From positions 62,001 through 126,000 of the forward strand of contig NZ_WHVV01000004.1 of NCBI RefSeq assembly GCF_009650995.1: 64,000 nt of DNA, read 5' to 3'. Under the pieces are notes generated by a model that did no database searches, was not told the DNA's origin, and saw only the letters and a list, made by a program, of their open reading frames with translations. How positions within the stretch are numbered: the first letter of the stretch is position 1; each line of letters starts with the position of its first letter. Made by a program: the position numbers and the translations under genes. The DNA is from Sporosarcina cascadiensis (GTDB taxonomy: Bacteria > Bacillota > Bacilli > Bacillales_A > Planococcaceae). Positions 35,184 to 45,782 of this stretch are shown here, piece by piece.

Positions 35184-36105
35184 CCATTTCCGCCTTCACT
35201 TTCTCAATCACTTCAGCAGCGCCCTGATCGCGCAAAAGCTTTCCTACTTCTTTACCGACTGCAACAGGATCTGTTCCCTTCACAGTTTCACGGAAGACTT
35301 GAATTGCATCCGGTGAGGCAATAAATCCTGTCAATTCCACTTCTTTGCCGTCAAACGTCGCAAATCCAGCGATAGGCACTTGGCAGGAACCGTCCATTTC
35401 AGAAAGGAAAGTGCGTTCGGCCTGCAACTCTATCCATGTTTTATGATCCGTCAGTTTTGAAAGTTCCTGCAGCAGTTCAGCGTCATCTTCACGACATTCA
35501 ACTGCCAATGCACCTTGCCCTACAGCCGGAATGCAATCATCAAGCGCCAGATATTCCGTTACAATTTCGTCATCCCAGCCCATACGCTTGAGGCCTGCAG
35601 CAGCCAGAATAATTGCATCATATTCTCCGTCACGGCATTTGCGGAGACGTGTATCAATATTTCCGCGAATCCATTTGATTTCAAGATCAGGACGAAGCAT
35701 CAGCAGCTGAGAACTGCGGCGCAGGCTTGATGTGCCGACAACTGCCCCGATTGGCAAGTCCATGAAACGAACATGATCGTTTGCGATATAGGCGTCACGC
35801 GGGTCTACACGCTCAGGTACACAGCCGACTGTCAGACCATCCGGAATAACGGCGGGCATATCTTTCATACTGTGTACTGCAAAGTCGATCTCCTTATCGA
35901 AAAGTGCTTGTTGAATTTCTTTAACAAACAGACCTTTTCCGCCTACTTTTGATAGCATAACATCCAGAATCTGATCTCCTTTTGTCACAATTTCTTTAAT
36001 TTCAAATTCGAATGGAACCCCAGCTTCTTTCAGCTGCTCAATGAACCACTTCGTTTGTGTTAATGCTAAATTACTTCTGCGGGAACCAACAATAATTTTT
36101 CTCAA
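35176..36105 (-). CDS. hemC: Hydroxymethylbilane synthase (porphobilinogen deaminase)
   Basis: A 309-residue enzyme that links four porphobilinogens. N-terminal [20 protein letters not shown], the active-site [19 protein letters not shown], and the dipyrromethane-cofactor cysteine Cys241 in [14 protein letters not shown]. The start is TTG at 36105 with GGAAG upstream. Spacing of 15 bp after hemX. Confidence 0.98.
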   Translation of the reverse strand: MRKIIVGSRRSNLALTQTKWFIEQLKEAGVPFEFEIKEIVTKGDQILDVMLSKVGGKGLFVKEIQQALFDKEIDFAVHSMKDMPAVIPDGLTVGCVPERVDPRDAYIANDHVRFMDLPIGAVVGTSSLRRSSQLLMLRPDLEIKWIRGNIDTRLRKCRDGEYDAIILAAAGLKRMGWDDEIVTEYLALDDCIPAVGQGALAVECREDDAELLQELSKLTDHKTWIELQAERTFLSEMDGSCQVPIAGFATFDGKEVELTGFIASPDAIQVFRETVKGTDPVAVGKEVGKLLRDQGAAEVIEKVKAEMDA

Positions 36106-36120
36106 AATACTCTTCCTTCC

Positions 36121-36936
36121 TTATATCCATAAATGAAATTGCGACAGCGTACTGCCTAAAAAGAAATTCACGACGGTAAAGAGAAATGCAAAAATTGACA
36201 TCCAGGCAAATTCCAGCGGCTGCAGTTTACCTTTGTAATGAAAAAAGATCACACCGGTATAAAATAATAAAACGGCAAATGAACCCATAATTTTCATATC
36301 AAAGACCGACCAATCGGTAAGAGCGACATATGCCCACTGCACACCGAAGATCAAGCTGACAAACAAGATCGGTATGCCGGTATAAATCGACATCTTCATT
36401 CCCATCATTGTTTGATGAAGATTCGGCAGACTAGAAAACTGCTTTGTAAACTTCTTCTTTTTTAAAACTTTGTATACAATTAAATATAGTAAAGCAAAAA
36501 CAAATGCCAAAGCAAACACTGCATACGAGAGAATTGCTGTCGTAATGTGAATAAATAGCACTTCAGACACAAGGGAATCTCCGACTGTGGAGGCTGTGTA
36601 TTTTAAATTGGAAAAAACATGAATCATTAAAAATATAAAACCAATAATATTCATAAAAAAGACCATGAAATTTACTTTGTAAATCAGTTGGAACACGATC
36701 GACAACGTTACCAGCAGCCATACGTAAAAATAGATTCCTTCCACGAGTGACAGGACAGGAAAACGTTTCATTTCGACAATGTACAATGTCAGGATTGCAG
36801 TTTGTGTCACCCATACCGCGACGATTAGCCAGAATGCAATGCGCTGCACGGCCTTCTGCTTTTTAAAGTAGTCAATTAAGTAAAAGACAAGACCAAGGGC
36901 ATACAGTACAATCATAAATTCCTGAAGTCTTGCCAT
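36121..36936 (-). CDS. hemX: HemX, membrane protein of the CcsA family
   Basis: A polytopic protein of about 271 residues with eight hydrophobic segments, of the CcsA/HemX type (WAYVALTDWSVFDMKIMGSF and the C-terminal tryptophan-containing region). In B. subtilis HemX lowers the cellular amount of HemA. The ATG at 36936 is chosen because GGTGGA lies 8 bases upstream. An ATG 15 bases earlier (36951) is possible but has no clear binding site. It lies between hemA and hemC as in the Bacillus hemAXCDBL operon. Confidence 0.88.
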   Translation of the reverse strand: MARLQEFMIVLYALGLVFYLIDYFKKQKAVQRIAFWLIVAVWVTQTAILTLYIVEMKRFPVLSLVEGIYFYVWLLVTLSIVFQLIYKVNFMVFFMNIIGFIFLMIHVFSNLKYTASTVGDSLVSEVLFIHITTAILSYAVFALAFVFALLYLIVYKVLKKKKFTKQFSSLPNLHQTMMGMKMSIYTGIPILFVSLIFGVQWAYVALTDWSVFDMKIMGSFAVLLFYTGVIFFHYKGKLQPLEFAWMSIFAFLFTVVNFFLGSTLSQFHLWI

Positions 36937-37095
36937 TGTCAAATCCACCATATGCTATTCTCTGCCTTTCAAACAAAACCTCTCGATTACATTCAGCCGA
37001 ATTCACTTCTTTATTGTCTCAAATGACAGGGCTTCACTGCAAATAATTGCAATCGTTTTATTCCGTAATTCGCAAACCGCAACTCTCTCTTACAT

Positions 37096-37146
37096 ACAAA
37101 AAAGGGGCCTGTATCGTTCTTGTGAAAGAGCAAGATACAGAACCAC
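37096..37146 (-). terminator. Terminator-like hairpin between hemA and hemX
   Basis: On the minus strand CTGTATC (37134-37140) pairs with GATACAG (37109-37115) around an 18-base loop that can itself pair partly, followed by GCCCCTTTTTT. It lies just after the hemA stop, inside what is a single operon in B. subtilis. It may be an attenuator or processing site. Confidence 0.65.
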
Positions 37147-37153
37147 CAGTCTA

Positions 37154-38530
37154 TTAGTACAAATAATTAAGTTCGGTTGATTCTACAGATTCATTTCTAT
37201 GTTCTGCACGTTTTTGCAGACGTACTTTCGCTTGAATTGCCAACTGTTCTTTTTCTTCGAGAACTTCATCAGCTATGCCAAAGATTTGTTCGAATAAAGC
37301 TAATTTTTCAGAGGCATTTTTATCTGTAGATAATTCTTTTGCCTGAAGAATAGGATCTTTCAGCAATTGATTGATTATCGACTTAGTATGCTTATTAAGC
37401 ACTTTCTTTTCACGATCGGTTAAATCCGGCATCTTATTTTCAATGCTTGCCATCGTCTCGCTCTGAATTCTTGCCGCTTTCTTGCGCAGAGCAGAAATCA
37501 TCGGCACAACACCTAACGTAGACAGCCATTCTTTAAATAGAACGACTTCCTTTTCAATCATCAAACCAATTTCTTCTGCTGCATGTTTGCGTTCAGCCAG
37601 ATTTGCTTCAACAATTCCCTGCAGATCATCAATATCATATAAAAACATATTAGGAAGATCACTGATTTTCGGATCCAAATCGCGCGGAACTGCAATGTCC
37701 ACTAAGAACAAAGGCTTTCCTTTACGCAATTTTTCCACAAGCTGCATCAGATCGTAATCAATCACAAATTCCGTAGAGCCTGTAGAACTGATCAAAATAT
37801 CCGCTTCCAGCAAAATGCATTGCAGTTCTTGCATGGATTTTGCTTCGCCTTCAAACTTCGCTGCCAGTAACTCAGCCTTTGAGAAAGTACGGTTAATGAC
37901 AGTAATCTTTCCGACACCGCTTCCCTGCAAGTTCTTTACAGCTAATTCACCCATTTTACCGGCACCTAAAATCACAATATGTTTATGCTTCAGTGAACCA
38001 AAAATTTTCTTTCCAAGTTCTACAGCAGCATAAGAAACAGACACAGCATTCTCACCGATCGCAGTGTCAGTGTGCGCTCTTTTTGCTGTCGTGATAGCTT
38101 GTTTAAACAACTCATTGAACACAGTACCGGTAGTGCCGATTTCCTGTGCAGACAGAAAACTGCTGCGGACTTGGCCAAGAATCTGCGTTTCACCCAATAC
38201 CATGGAGTCAATCCCTGCAGCCACACGCAATAAATGTTCCACTGCACCGTCTTCTTCATGAATAATTAAATGGCTCGAAAAATCCTCCATTGGAATCGAA
38301 AACCAATCGGAGAGGAATTTTTTTATATAATATCGTCCTGTATGGAGCTGATCGACGACCGCATAAATTTCTGTGCGGTTGCAAGTGGAAATAATGATGT
38401 TTTCCAAAATGCTTTTTTGCTGTTGCAAAGTTTGCATCGCCTGCGGCAATTCAGCTTCGACGAATGATAGTTTTTCCCTAATTTCGACAGGGGCTGTTCG
38501 GTGGTTAACACCGACGACAACTGTATGCAT
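37154..38530 (-). CDS. hemA: Glutamyl-tRNA reductase
   Basis: A 458-residue enzyme that reduces glutamyl-tRNA-Glu to glutamate-1-semialdehyde, the committed step of tetrapyrrole synthesis. The catalytic cysteine is Cys50 in [13 protein letters not shown], with [18 protein letters not shown] at the N-terminus. The NADPH-binding loop is [18 protein letters not shown], and a C-terminal dimerisation helix follows. It is the first gene of the hem cluster, with its own promoter. Confidence 0.98.
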   Translation of the reverse strand: MHTVVVGVNHRTAPVEIREKLSFVEAELPQAMQTLQQQKSILENIIISTCNRTEIYAVVDQLHTGRYYIKKFLSDWFSIPMEDFSSHLIIHEEDGAVEHLLRVAAGIDSMVLGETQILGQVRSSFLSAQEIGTTGTVFNELFKQAITTAKRAHTDTAIGENAVSVSYAAVELGKKIFGSLKHKHIVILGAGKMGELAVKNLQGSGVGKITVINRTFSKAELLAAKFEGEAKSMQELQCILLEADILISSTGSTEFVIDYDLMQLVEKLRKGKPLFLVDIAVPRDLDPKISDLPNMFLYDIDDLQGIVEANLAERKHAAEEIGLMIEKEVVLFKEWLSTLGVVPMISALRKKAARIQSETMASIENKMPDLTDREKKVLNKHTKSIINQLLKDPILQAKELSTDKNASEKLALFEQIFGIADEVLEEKEQLAIQAKVRLQKRAEHRNESVESTELNYLY

Positions 38531-38566
38531 TAGGTGCTCACACCTTTCAGATCTTTTCGTAACTTC

Positions 38567-38594
38567 ATTATATCATACATAGTGATTCTGTCGG
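38567..38594 (-). promoter_or_regulatory. Promoter of hemA
   Basis: On the minus strand CCGACA (38589-38594), a 16-base spacer, then TATAAT (38567-38572). It lies about 40 bases before the hemA ATG. Confidence 0.65.
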
Positions 38595-38654
38595 GATATC
38601 AAATGTGAACATCATTTGACGTCATTTTTTAGCAATTAATTATCCCGTAAAGCA

Positions 38655-39236
38655 TTACATACGGCTTTCAATTTCACGCCATGCTTCGTCCATACCCATT
38701 CCTTTTTCAGATGAAAAAAGTATTAATGGATGATGTACTTCCATATTGAGAGTTGTTCTGACGATTTTCTTATGCTTTTCCCATTTACCTTTAGGTATTT
38801 TATCAGCTTTTGTTGCCACAACAATTGTCGGTATATTATAATGTGCCAAAAAGTCGTGCATCATGCAGTCATCAGCTGTCGGCGGATGGCGAAGATCGAC
38901 AATCTGAATTACAGCCCGCAGCTCTTCACGGCAAGTAATATATTGTTCAATCATACCGCCCCAGGTTTCGCGTTCAGTTTTCGACACTTTCGCATAACCA
39001 TAGCCGGGCACATCAACGAAAAATAACTGCTCTTCAATTTTGTAGAAATTTAATGTTTGCGTCTTCCCTGGTTTTGATGAAGTACGGGCCAGACTTTTAC
39101 GTCCGATCATTTTATTAATAAACGATGATTTTCCTACATTGGAACGGCCTGCCAGAGCGAACTCCGGATAACCTTCCGTAGGATATTGTTCAGGTCTCAC
39201 CGCACTCATGATCATTTCGACATTATGGACTTTCAT
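38655..39236 (-). CDS. engB: Ribosome biogenesis GTPase EngB (YsxC)
   Basis: A 193-residue small GTPase required for late 50S assembly. P-loop [14 protein letters not shown] at about 29-42, [13 protein letters not shown] (G3), [12 protein letters not shown] (G4) and [14 protein letters not shown] (G5). Its start overlaps the lon stop by 4 bases (ATGA), as in the B. subtilis lonA-ysxC pair. No clear terminator follows before hemA. Confidence 0.97.
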   Translation of the reverse strand: MKVHNVEMIMSAVRPEQYPTEGYPEFALAGRSNVGKSSFINKMIGRKSLARTSSKPGKTQTLNFYKIEEQLFFVDVPGYGYAKVSKTERETWGGMIEQYITCREELRAVIQIVDLRHPPTADDCMMHDFLAHYNIPTIVVATKADKIPKGKWEKHKKIVRTTLNMEVHHPLILFSSEKGMGMDEAWREIESRM

Positions 39237-41554
39237 TTCGTTTCCTCCAAAGCGATATCGAGTACTTCATGAGCATCCGACACGAGTTTAAATGTTAATT
39301 CTTTACGTACACTTTCCGGTATATCTTCAATATCACGTTCATTGTCCTGCGGAATTATGATGGTCCGCAATCCTGCACGATGCGCACTCAGCGTTTTTTC
39401 CTTCAAACCGCCAATCGGCAGCACACGGCCGCGCAATGTTACTTCACCTGTCATACCGACTTCCCGGCGAACCGGATGTTCTGTCAATGCAGAAACAAGA
39501 GCTGTTACAATGGTAATACCCGCAGAAGGACCGTCTTTCGGCGTAGCGCCTTCAGGAACATGGATATGGATATCCCATTTTTCATGAAATTCTGGATCAA
39601 TTCCAAAATCTACTGCTTTTGACCGTACATATGATAATGCCGTCTGTGCAGATTCCTTCATGACATCGCCTAATTTTCCGGTTAACAACAGTTTACCTTT
39701 ACCGATCGACAATGAAACCTCAATCTGCAAAGTGTCTCCGCCAACTGTTGTGTAGGCCAGGCCTGTAGCCATCCCAACTTGATTTACCGTTTCTGCCTGT
39801 CCAAACCGGAAGCGTTTTTTGCCAAGTAAAGTTTCCAAAGTCTTCGGGCTGACCGTTAAGCTTTTCTTATCACCTGAAAGAATCTGCCGTGCAGCTTTTC
39901 TGCAAATGCTTGCCACTTCCCGTTCCAATGAACGAACGCCGGCTTCCCTAGTATAATAACGAACCAAATCCAAAATTGCTTCGTCTTGGAACCGTACCTT
40001 CGATTTCGTCAGACCATGTTCTTTCAACTGTTTCGGAATCAAGTGGTTTTTAGCAATCGATTGTTTCTCCTGCTCCGTATAACCAGGGATAGAAATGACT
40101 TCCATCCGGTCGCGCAGCGGGCCCGGGATCGCTCCTAAATCATTAGAAGTTGCAATAAATAACACGTCAGACAGATCGTAAGGCTCTTCAATATAGTGAT
40201 CGCTGAATGTACTGTTCTGCTCAGGATCAAGAACTTCAAGCATGGCAGACGATGGATCACCTCTGAAGTCATTGGACATTTTATCGATTTCATCCAGTAA
40301 GAATACAGGGTTAATACTTCCCGCTTTTTTCATACTTTGAATGATTCGGCCAGGCATCGCACCGACATATGTCCGGCGATGACCGCGGATTTCAGACTCA
40401 TCACGAACTCCGCCCAGAGACAGTCTGACGAATTTCCGTCCAAGCGATTCGGCAATCGAACGAGCCAATGAAGTTTTTCCGACTCCCGGCGGTCCATCGA
40501 TACACAGGATAGGTCCCCGCAGCGAGTTTGTCATTTGACGAACCGCCAGAAACTCTAAAATCCGTTCTTTGACGTTTTCCAATCCTTCATGATCACGATT
40601 CAGAATTTCTTCAGATCTCGTGATATCTAATTGATCTACCGTTGCATTGGTCCATGGCAGCACGATCAGCCACTCAATGTAGTTGCGGATGATCCCGCTT
40701 TCCGCTGAAACAGAAGGGATTTTTTCAAAACGCTCCAGCTCACGCTCAGCGCTTTCTTTCACATGTTCCGGCATGTTTGCTTCATTAATTTTCTTTTTGA
40801 GTTCTGACACTTCCAGCCCTTTGCCGTCTTTATCACCAAGCTCCGTCTGGATTGCTTTCAACTGCTCACGCAAATAAAATTCTTTCTGCGTACGTTCCAT
40901 CGCTTCCTTAACACGCTCATTAATTTTGCGTTCCAGCTCGATAATTTCCTGCTCATTGTACATACGGCTGATCAGCCATTCCAAACGCTCAGGAATATCA
41001 GTCATTTCCAAAACTTCTTGTTTAGCTGACAGTTTCAACGGCAAATTAGAAGCAATCATATCAGCCAATCGTCCGGGCTCTTGGATGTCTTCGACTGTCT
41101 CTACTGTTTCTTCCGAAATACGCTTGCTGTTCTTGGCGTAGCGCTTAAACTGAGCGATCAGCGTTCGCATGAGCGCTTCAATTTCCGCGTCTTTTACTTG
41201 ATCTTCCTCATAACTTTTAACGTTTACAACCGGATATAGATCTGCTTCTTCATAGGAAGACCAATGTGCACGCTGTACACCTTCGATTAATACACGATAC
41301 GTGCCATTTGGCAATTGGGTCATTGATTTGATGGTAGCAAGCGTACCCAGACGATACAAATCTTCTTTTTCCGGATTTTCTAAACTTAAATCCATTTGGG
41401 TAGCAAGAAAAACTTGATGGTCACCGGCTAAAGCATGTTCGATTGCGAACACCGAACGCTCTCTTCCTACATCAATATGTAACAGCATGGTTGGATAAAC
41501 GATCACTCCGCGAAGTGGCAATAAAGGGATGTTCTTCATTTGAATACTCGGCAC
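39233..41554 (-). CDS. lon: ATP-dependent protease La (LonA)
   Basis: A 773-residue AAA+ serine protease. N-terminal substrate domain ([20 protein letters not shown]), AAA+ module with [18 protein letters not shown] and [18 protein letters not shown], and a protease domain with the Ser-Lys dyad Ser677 ([10 protein letters not shown]) and Lys720 ([10 protein letters not shown]). The start is GTG at 41554 with GGAGG 9 bases upstream. Two lon genes occur in Bacillus; the neighbourhood (clpX upstream, engB downstream) marks this as LonA rather than LonB. Confidence 0.98.
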   Translation of the reverse strand: MPSIQMKNIPLLPLRGVIVYPTMLLHIDVGRERSVFAIEHALAGDHQVFLATQMDLSLENPEKEDLYRLGTLATIKSMTQLPNGTYRVLIEGVQRAHWSSYEEADLYPVVNVKSYEEDQVKDAEIEALMRTLIAQFKRYAKNSKRISEETVETVEDIQEPGRLADMIASNLPLKLSAKQEVLEMTDIPERLEWLISRMYNEQEIIELERKINERVKEAMERTQKEFYLREQLKAIQTELGDKDGKGLEVSELKKKINEANMPEHVKESAERELERFEKIPSVSAESGIIRNYIEWLIVLPWTNATVDQLDITRSEEILNRDHEGLENVKERILEFLAVRQMTNSLRGPILCIDGPPGVGKTSLARSIAESLGRKFVRLSLGGVRDESEIRGHRRTYVGAMPGRIIQSMKKAGSINPVFLLDEIDKMSNDFRGDPSSAMLEVLDPEQNSTFSDHYIEEPYDLSDVLFIATSNDLGAIPGPLRDRMEVISIPGYTEQEKQSIAKNHLIPKQLKEHGLTKSKVRFQDEAILDLVRYYTREAGVRSLEREVASICRKAARQILSGDKKSLTVSPKTLETLLGKKRFRFGQAETVNQVGMATGLAYTTVGGDTLQIEVSLSIGKGKLLLTGKLGDVMKESAQTALSYVRSKAVDFGIDPEFHEKWDIHIHVPEGATPKDGPSAGITIVTALVSALTEHPVRREVGMTGEVTLRGRVLPIGGLKEKTLSAHRAGLRTIIIPQDNERDIEDIPESVRKELTFKLVSDAHEVLDIALEETK

Positions 41555-41610
41555 TACTAGCCACCTCCATTAAAATATGTATATGTATAACTTGTTCATT
41601 CATATGTAAG

Positions 41611-41660
41611 AAAAAGCCGACTGCCGAGCGTTATTCACGCGTCGGCACAGCCGGCTTTTT
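41611..41660 (-). terminator. Rho-independent terminator after clpX
   Basis: A long stem on the minus strand pairs AAAAAGCCG-CTG-GCCGA with TCGGCAGTCGGCTTTTT (small bulges), ending in a five-T run, 12 bases beyond the clpX stop. Symmetric A/T ends suggest it may also work on the opposite strand. Confidence 0.88.
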
Positions 41661-41672
41661 GCCATTTCGGCG

Positions 41673-42941
41673 TTATGCCGTATTTTTTTCTGAATCAATA
41701 TCAAATACGGTACCATCAGCTTTATATAAAATTGGTGACGCAGTTCCAAGAACCGATTCTTTCGTAATGATACATTCCTTCACTTCTTCAAGTGACGGCA
41801 ACTCATACATTACATCAAGCATGATATTTTCGATAATCGAACGCAATCCACGAGCTCCTGTTTTACGAGCGATCGCTTCTTTGGCTATTTCAAGCAATGC
41901 ATCTTCTTCGAAACGAAGGGCTACATCATCAAGTTCAACCATTTTCTGATACTGCTTGACGATCGCATTCTTAGGAACAGTTAGGATTTGATACAATGTA
42001 TCCACATCCAAAGCATCCAGTGTAGCGATGACAGGCAGACGGCCGATAAATTCGGGAATTAAACCGAATTGCTGCAAGTCTTCCGGAATCAAACGTGACA
42101 GCAAGCTTTCATCTTCGCTGATTTCCTTGTTAGGATTGTTTCCGAAACCGATGACCTTACGACCGATACGGCGTTTAACGATATCTTCAATACCATCAAA
42201 TGCACCGCCTACGACGAATAAAATATTTGTTGTATCAATCTGCAGGAATTCCTGGTGCGGATGTTTGCGTCCTCCTTGAGGCGGTACGCTTGCAACGGTT
42301 CCTTCTAAGATTTTCAGCAACGCTTGCTGGACACCTTCACCTGACACGTCACGTGTGATGGACGCATTTTCAGATTTACGTGCTACTTTATCAATTTCGT
42401 CAATGTAAATAATACCTTTTTCTGCTTTTTCGATATCGAAATCCGCAGCTTGAATTAATTTCAACAGGATATTCTCTACGTCTTCACCAACATAACCTGC
42501 TTCAGTTAATGAAGTCGCATCCGCGATTGCGAATGGCACATCCAGGATTCGAGCCAGCGTTTGAGCAAGTAAGGTTTTACCGCTTCCTGTCGGTCCGATC
42601 AAGACGATATTTGACTTCGCTAATTCGACATCATCAATCTTACTGCCTGAATTCACACGTTTATAGTGATTATAAACGGCAACCGCTAGTGATTTCTTTG
42701 CGCGGTCCTGCCCGATGATATATTCATCAAGAATGCTCTGGATTTCTTTTGGCTTTGGAACGTCTTTCAACTCGAAGCCTTCTTCCAGACCGACTTCTTC
42801 TTCCACGATTTCTGCACAAAGTTCAACGCATTCATCACAAATATATACACCTTGGCCTGCTACTAATTTACGGACTTGATCTTGTGATTTACCGCAAAAA
42901 GAACAGCTCAGGTTATCGTTTTCATCATTAAATTTGAACAT
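41673..42941 (-). CDS. clpX: ATP-dependent Clp protease ATP-binding subunit ClpX
   Basis: A 422-residue AAA+ unfoldase that feeds ClpP. The N-terminal zinc domain has Cys13, Cys16, Cys35 and Cys38. The AAA+ core has [32 protein letters not shown], the RKH pore loop region ([11 protein letters not shown]) and the IGF loop for ClpP docking ([10 protein letters not shown]). The ATG at 42941 has GGGG 8 bases upstream and is preferred over an in-frame GTG at 42950. Confidence 0.98.
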   Translation of the reverse strand: MFKFNDENDNLSCSFCGKSQDQVRKLVAGQGVYICDECVELCAEIVEEEVGLEEGFELKDVPKPKEIQSILDEYIIGQDRAKKSLAVAVYNHYKRVNSGSKIDDVELAKSNIVLIGPTGSGKTLLAQTLARILDVPFAIADATSLTEAGYVGEDVENILLKLIQAADFDIEKAEKGIIYIDEIDKVARKSENASITRDVSGEGVQQALLKILEGTVASVPPQGGRKHPHQEFLQIDTTNILFVVGGAFDGIEDIVKRRIGRKVIGFGNNPNKEISEDESLLSRLIPEDLQQFGLIPEFIGRLPVIATLDALDVDTLYQILTVPKNAIVKQYQKMVELDDVALRFEEDALLEIAKEAIARKTGARGLRSIIENIMLDVMYELPSLEEVKECIITKESVLGTASPILYKADGTVFDIDSEKNTA

Positions 42942-43093
42942 TATGCTCACCCCTATTCAAGTGAATATACTACAAGATTACCTTGACTTAATCAACTATT
43001 TAGAACTGCAAGGCAAATATGTATTCGGTAATCAGATTATTGCATTAGCTTGTGGAAATTTGCATGGATTATACTAACGAGCTTTTACTTATG

Positions 43094-43123
43094 AAAAACA
43101 AGGTACGGTAAACCGTACCTTGT
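43094..43123 (-). terminator. Rho-independent terminator after tig
   Basis: A 12-base inverted repeat, ACAAGGTACGGT (43098-43109) against ACCGTACCTTGT (43112-43123). On the minus strand it runs into TTTTTC, 19 bases past the tig stop. Confidence 0.92.
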
Positions 43124-43142
43124 ATCAGTTGTTATTGATCAA

Positions 43143-44429
43143 TCAGTCAACGATTTTAGCGTTATCTACAAGCAACTGAACCGTTTTATTGAAACGAAGA
43201 TCATTTTCAAGTACTGAAGTGCCGCCAAGTGTTGCTTTAATCTGCTCCACTTCCATACCGAATTGTTCTGACATCTTTTCAAGTTCTGCATTTACTTCCT
43301 CTTCAGGAACTTCCACATTTTCTGCTGCTCCAATTGCTTCAAGTGTTAATGATACGCGAACACGGCTTAACGCGTCGTCTTTCATTTGGTCACGAAGCGT
43401 TTGTTCGTCCTGACCAGAGAACTGGAAGTATAGATCAAGGTTCATGCCTTGCATTTGAAGACGTTGTTCAAAATCTTGCATCATGCGGTCTGTTTCAGAA
43501 TCAATCATCGCTTGTGGAATTTCCATCTCCGCGTTGCTTGCTGCCTGTTCAACCAGATCGTCACGAAGTGCTGTTTCAGAATCGTTCTTTTTCACTTCTT
43601 CTGCTTCTTCTTTAAGTTTCGTACGAAGCTCTTCTACTGAGGAAACTTCTTCGTCGATTTCTTTAGCCAGCTCATCGTCAAGCTCAGGAACTTCCTTCGA
43701 CTTGATCTCGTGAACTTTCACTTTGAATGTAGCAGGTTTTCCAGCTAGTTCAGCTGCATGGTACTCTTCAGGGAAAGTAATTTCGATTTCACTTTCTTCT
43801 CCTGTTTTCATACCGACCACTTGCTCTTCAAATCCTGGGATAAATGAACCTGATCCAATTTCAAGCTCGTAGTTTTCAGACTTTCCGCCTTCAAATGCTT
43901 CGCCGTCAGCAAAACCTTCAAAGTCGATTGTTACTGTATCGCCGTCTTCAGCAGCGCCGTCTTCTTTAACAACCATTTCCGCGAGTGCTTCACGACGCTG
44001 TTCAAGCTGAGCGTCTACTTCTTCATCCGTTACTTCAGTGGATTGACGAGTTACTTCAAGCCCTTTGTATTCTCCCAATTTCACTTCTGGTTTCAGAGCG
44101 ATGACTGCTGTGAATACAACCGGCTCGCCTTTTTCGAGCTTTTCGATGTCGATTTCAGGAGCAGCAATTGGATCAACTTCTGCTTCTTCTACAGCTTTAG
44201 AGTACGCTTCAGGCAATACGATATCGATTGCATCATTATAAAGCGCTTCTTCACCGTACATTTTGTCGAACATTTTGCGAGGCATTTTTCCTTTACGGAA
44301 ACCAGGCGCCTGTACTTTCTTTACTACTTTTTTAAACGCTTCATCCATACCCTGGTTGAAACGCTCTACAGAAACTTCAAACGTAAGTTTCCCTTCACTG
44401 CCTTCTAGTTTTTCCCATTTAACTGTCAT
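43143..44429 (-). CDS. tig: Trigger factor (ribosome-associated chaperone)
   Basis: A 428-residue trigger factor. N-terminal ribosome-binding domain with the [20 protein letters not shown] signature near 48-67, a central FKBP-type prolyl isomerase domain ([20 protein letters not shown]) and a C-terminal helical chaperone domain. Strongly acidic overall. The ATG at 44429 has TGGAGGT 8 bases upstream. The tig-clpX-lon order is the B. subtilis order. Confidence 0.98.
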   Translation of the reverse strand: MTVKWEKLEGSEGKLTFEVSVERFNQGMDEAFKKVVKKVQAPGFRKGKMPRKMFDKMYGEEALYNDAIDIVLPEAYSKAVEEAEVDPIAAPEIDIEKLEKGEPVVFTAVIALKPEVKLGEYKGLEVTRQSTEVTDEEVDAQLEQRREALAEMVVKEDGAAEDGDTVTIDFEGFADGEAFEGGKSENYELEIGSGSFIPGFEEQVVGMKTGEESEIEITFPEEYHAAELAGKPATFKVKVHEIKSKEVPELDDELAKEIDEEVSSVEELRTKLKEEAEEVKKNDSETALRDDLVEQAASNAEMEIPQAMIDSETDRMMQDFEQRLQMQGMNLDLYFQFSGQDEQTLRDQMKDDALSRVRVSLTLEAIGAAENVEVPEEEVNAELEKMSEQFGMEVEQIKATLGGTSVLENDLRFNKTVQLLVDNAKIVD

Positions 44430-44487
44430 ATTTCTGACCTCCAAATCATTTACACAACTTTTACTACTTTTATTTTAATCAATTATA

Positions 44488-44568
44488 CCTTCGCGTGATT
44501 GTATCTGAATTTTTCCAGCAAAAACGAAAAAATCTTGGACACCCTTCGAAAGTTTTATCTGAATTCAA
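44488..44568 (+). repeat. Short intergenic repeat B, copy 2, upstream of tig
   Basis: This shares TCGCGTGATTGTATCTGAATTTT at its left end and TTTTATCTGAATTCAA at its right end with the valS leader element at 30196-30322, in the same orientation. The middle is shorter and unrelated. It lies within the tig 5' UTR, between the promoter at 44643 and the tig start. Confidence 0.55.
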
Positions 44569-44642
44569 CTATTATAATGTTTCTCACCAGTATTTTGATT
44601 GAGAACTTTACTGAAGACAGATAAGCAGTTGACAACCATTTT

Positions 44643-44670
44643 AGTATAACATAGTCTAACCATGTTTCAA
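44643..44670 (-). promoter_or_regulatory. Promoter of tig
   Basis: On the minus strand TTGAAA (44665-44670), a 16-base spacer ending TGT, then TATACT (44643-44648). It implies a leader of about 200 bases containing repeat B. A second TATAAT (about 44573-44578) lies nearer the gene without a good -35. Confidence 0.6.
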
Positions 44671-44684
44671 GAAATATTCATTCT

Positions 44685-45653
44685 TCAGCTGTCCATTTCT
44701 TCATCGACAGAGCGGATGAATTGCACCAGTGCCGTCTGCTCCATCTCTATTCCATATAATAACTGTTTTGTATAAGCGGTATATGCATCCGCAACTTCCT
44801 CTGCTGTATAAGGACTCCAATGAAAAGGATACAGCAGCACGGCGTATTTCATGATCAAATTTTCAGCAAGCTCACTTGCTGTCGGATCCTTTTCGAAACG
44901 GGACTTTGCCAGAAACTGTACTTCATTGACAAACGGATCCAATTCGATAGAAACAAGCCTTGACGGGATCGCTTCTGTTTCATAATGATACTTTGTAATC
45001 GTAACAGATTCATTCGTACCGCTTTTTTGAAGCAGCAGCAGTGCATACGTCTTGACGACCGGCATACTGTCTTCATGCTGTACGATATCAATTAGCAATG
45101 GAATGTAAGGTCCGAGCAGCTGATTTTGCAAAGATAGCAGAAATTCCTGTCTGCCATTCGTCGACATCTGCAGAAAATCCTTTAATGTGACGGAAGGCTC
45201 CCGCAACTCAGTTTCTTCTATATAACGATCAGTTAATCTGCCATTCAATTCACGCAAGTATTGGAACTTCTGCAAGCTGTCTGAAGGGATCATATCTTTT
45301 TCCAATAAACCTTGAATCGTCAGCTCTACTTCTTCATATTGCTGAAGCTGAATGGAAATCGACAGATACAGTTCCAATATTTCTATGTAGTCACCGGACT
45401 GTTTTTGCATCGCAAGCAGTGCGTAGTCTTTTGCACGTTCAAAATCCTTCGTCTCATAAAGAGCAATGGCAAGCAGATCTAATACAGATATTTCATCCGG
45501 ATTGATGTCGAGAATGGCTTCAAAGTGATCAATTGCTTCGTCATAGAGATCTTTCTCCATCGCTTCTCTGCCCAATCTATGCAAACGCTCCAATGTTCCC
45601 GGAAAAACCACTACATTTCCTTTACGAATTACCGGCCTTCTTCGTTTCTGCAC
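44685..45653 (-). CDS. TPR-repeat protein (YsoA-like)
   Basis: A protein of about 322 residues. The N-terminal third carries tetratricopeptide repeats (GREAMEKDLYDEAIDHFEAI; AIALYETKDFERAKDYALLA), followed by a helical region of unknown fold (EPSVTLKDFLQMSTNGRQEF; LTKYHYETEA-type segment). Its position upstream of tig corresponds to ysoA of B. subtilis, which has no established function. Start choice is uncertain: GTG 45653 with GGTGA five bases upstream is taken. The longer frame to 45722 contains unlikely sequence. Confidence 0.75.
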   Translation of the reverse strand: MQKRRRPVIRKGNVVVFPGTLERLHRLGREAMEKDLYDEAIDHFEAILDINPDEISVLDLLAIALYETKDFERAKDYALLAMQKQSGDYIEILELYLSISIQLQQYEEVELTIQGLLEKDMIPSDSLQKFQYLRELNGRLTDRYIEETELREPSVTLKDFLQMSTNGRQEFLLSLQNQLLGPYIPLLIDIVQHEDSMPVVKTYALLLLQKSGTNESVTITKYHYETEAIPSRLVSIELDPFVNEVQFLAKSRFEKDPTASELAENLIMKYAVLLYPFHWSPYTAEEVADAYTAYTKQLLYGIEMEQTALVQFIRSVDEEMDS

Positions 45654-45782
45654 TCTCTTCACCAGCCTTTTCCATTTTACTATAGCATAGGACGGGAAAG
45701 GGATTCCAGTTAAGACTGTCAAAGAATTATATGCAGATTTGTTCTTTAGAAAATAGATATCCGTTCCATATTAACATTCTGG

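Noticed and set aside
38595..38654. TGACGTCA palindrome after engB
   Set aside because: Only 8 bp and without a T run, so not supported as terminator or operator.
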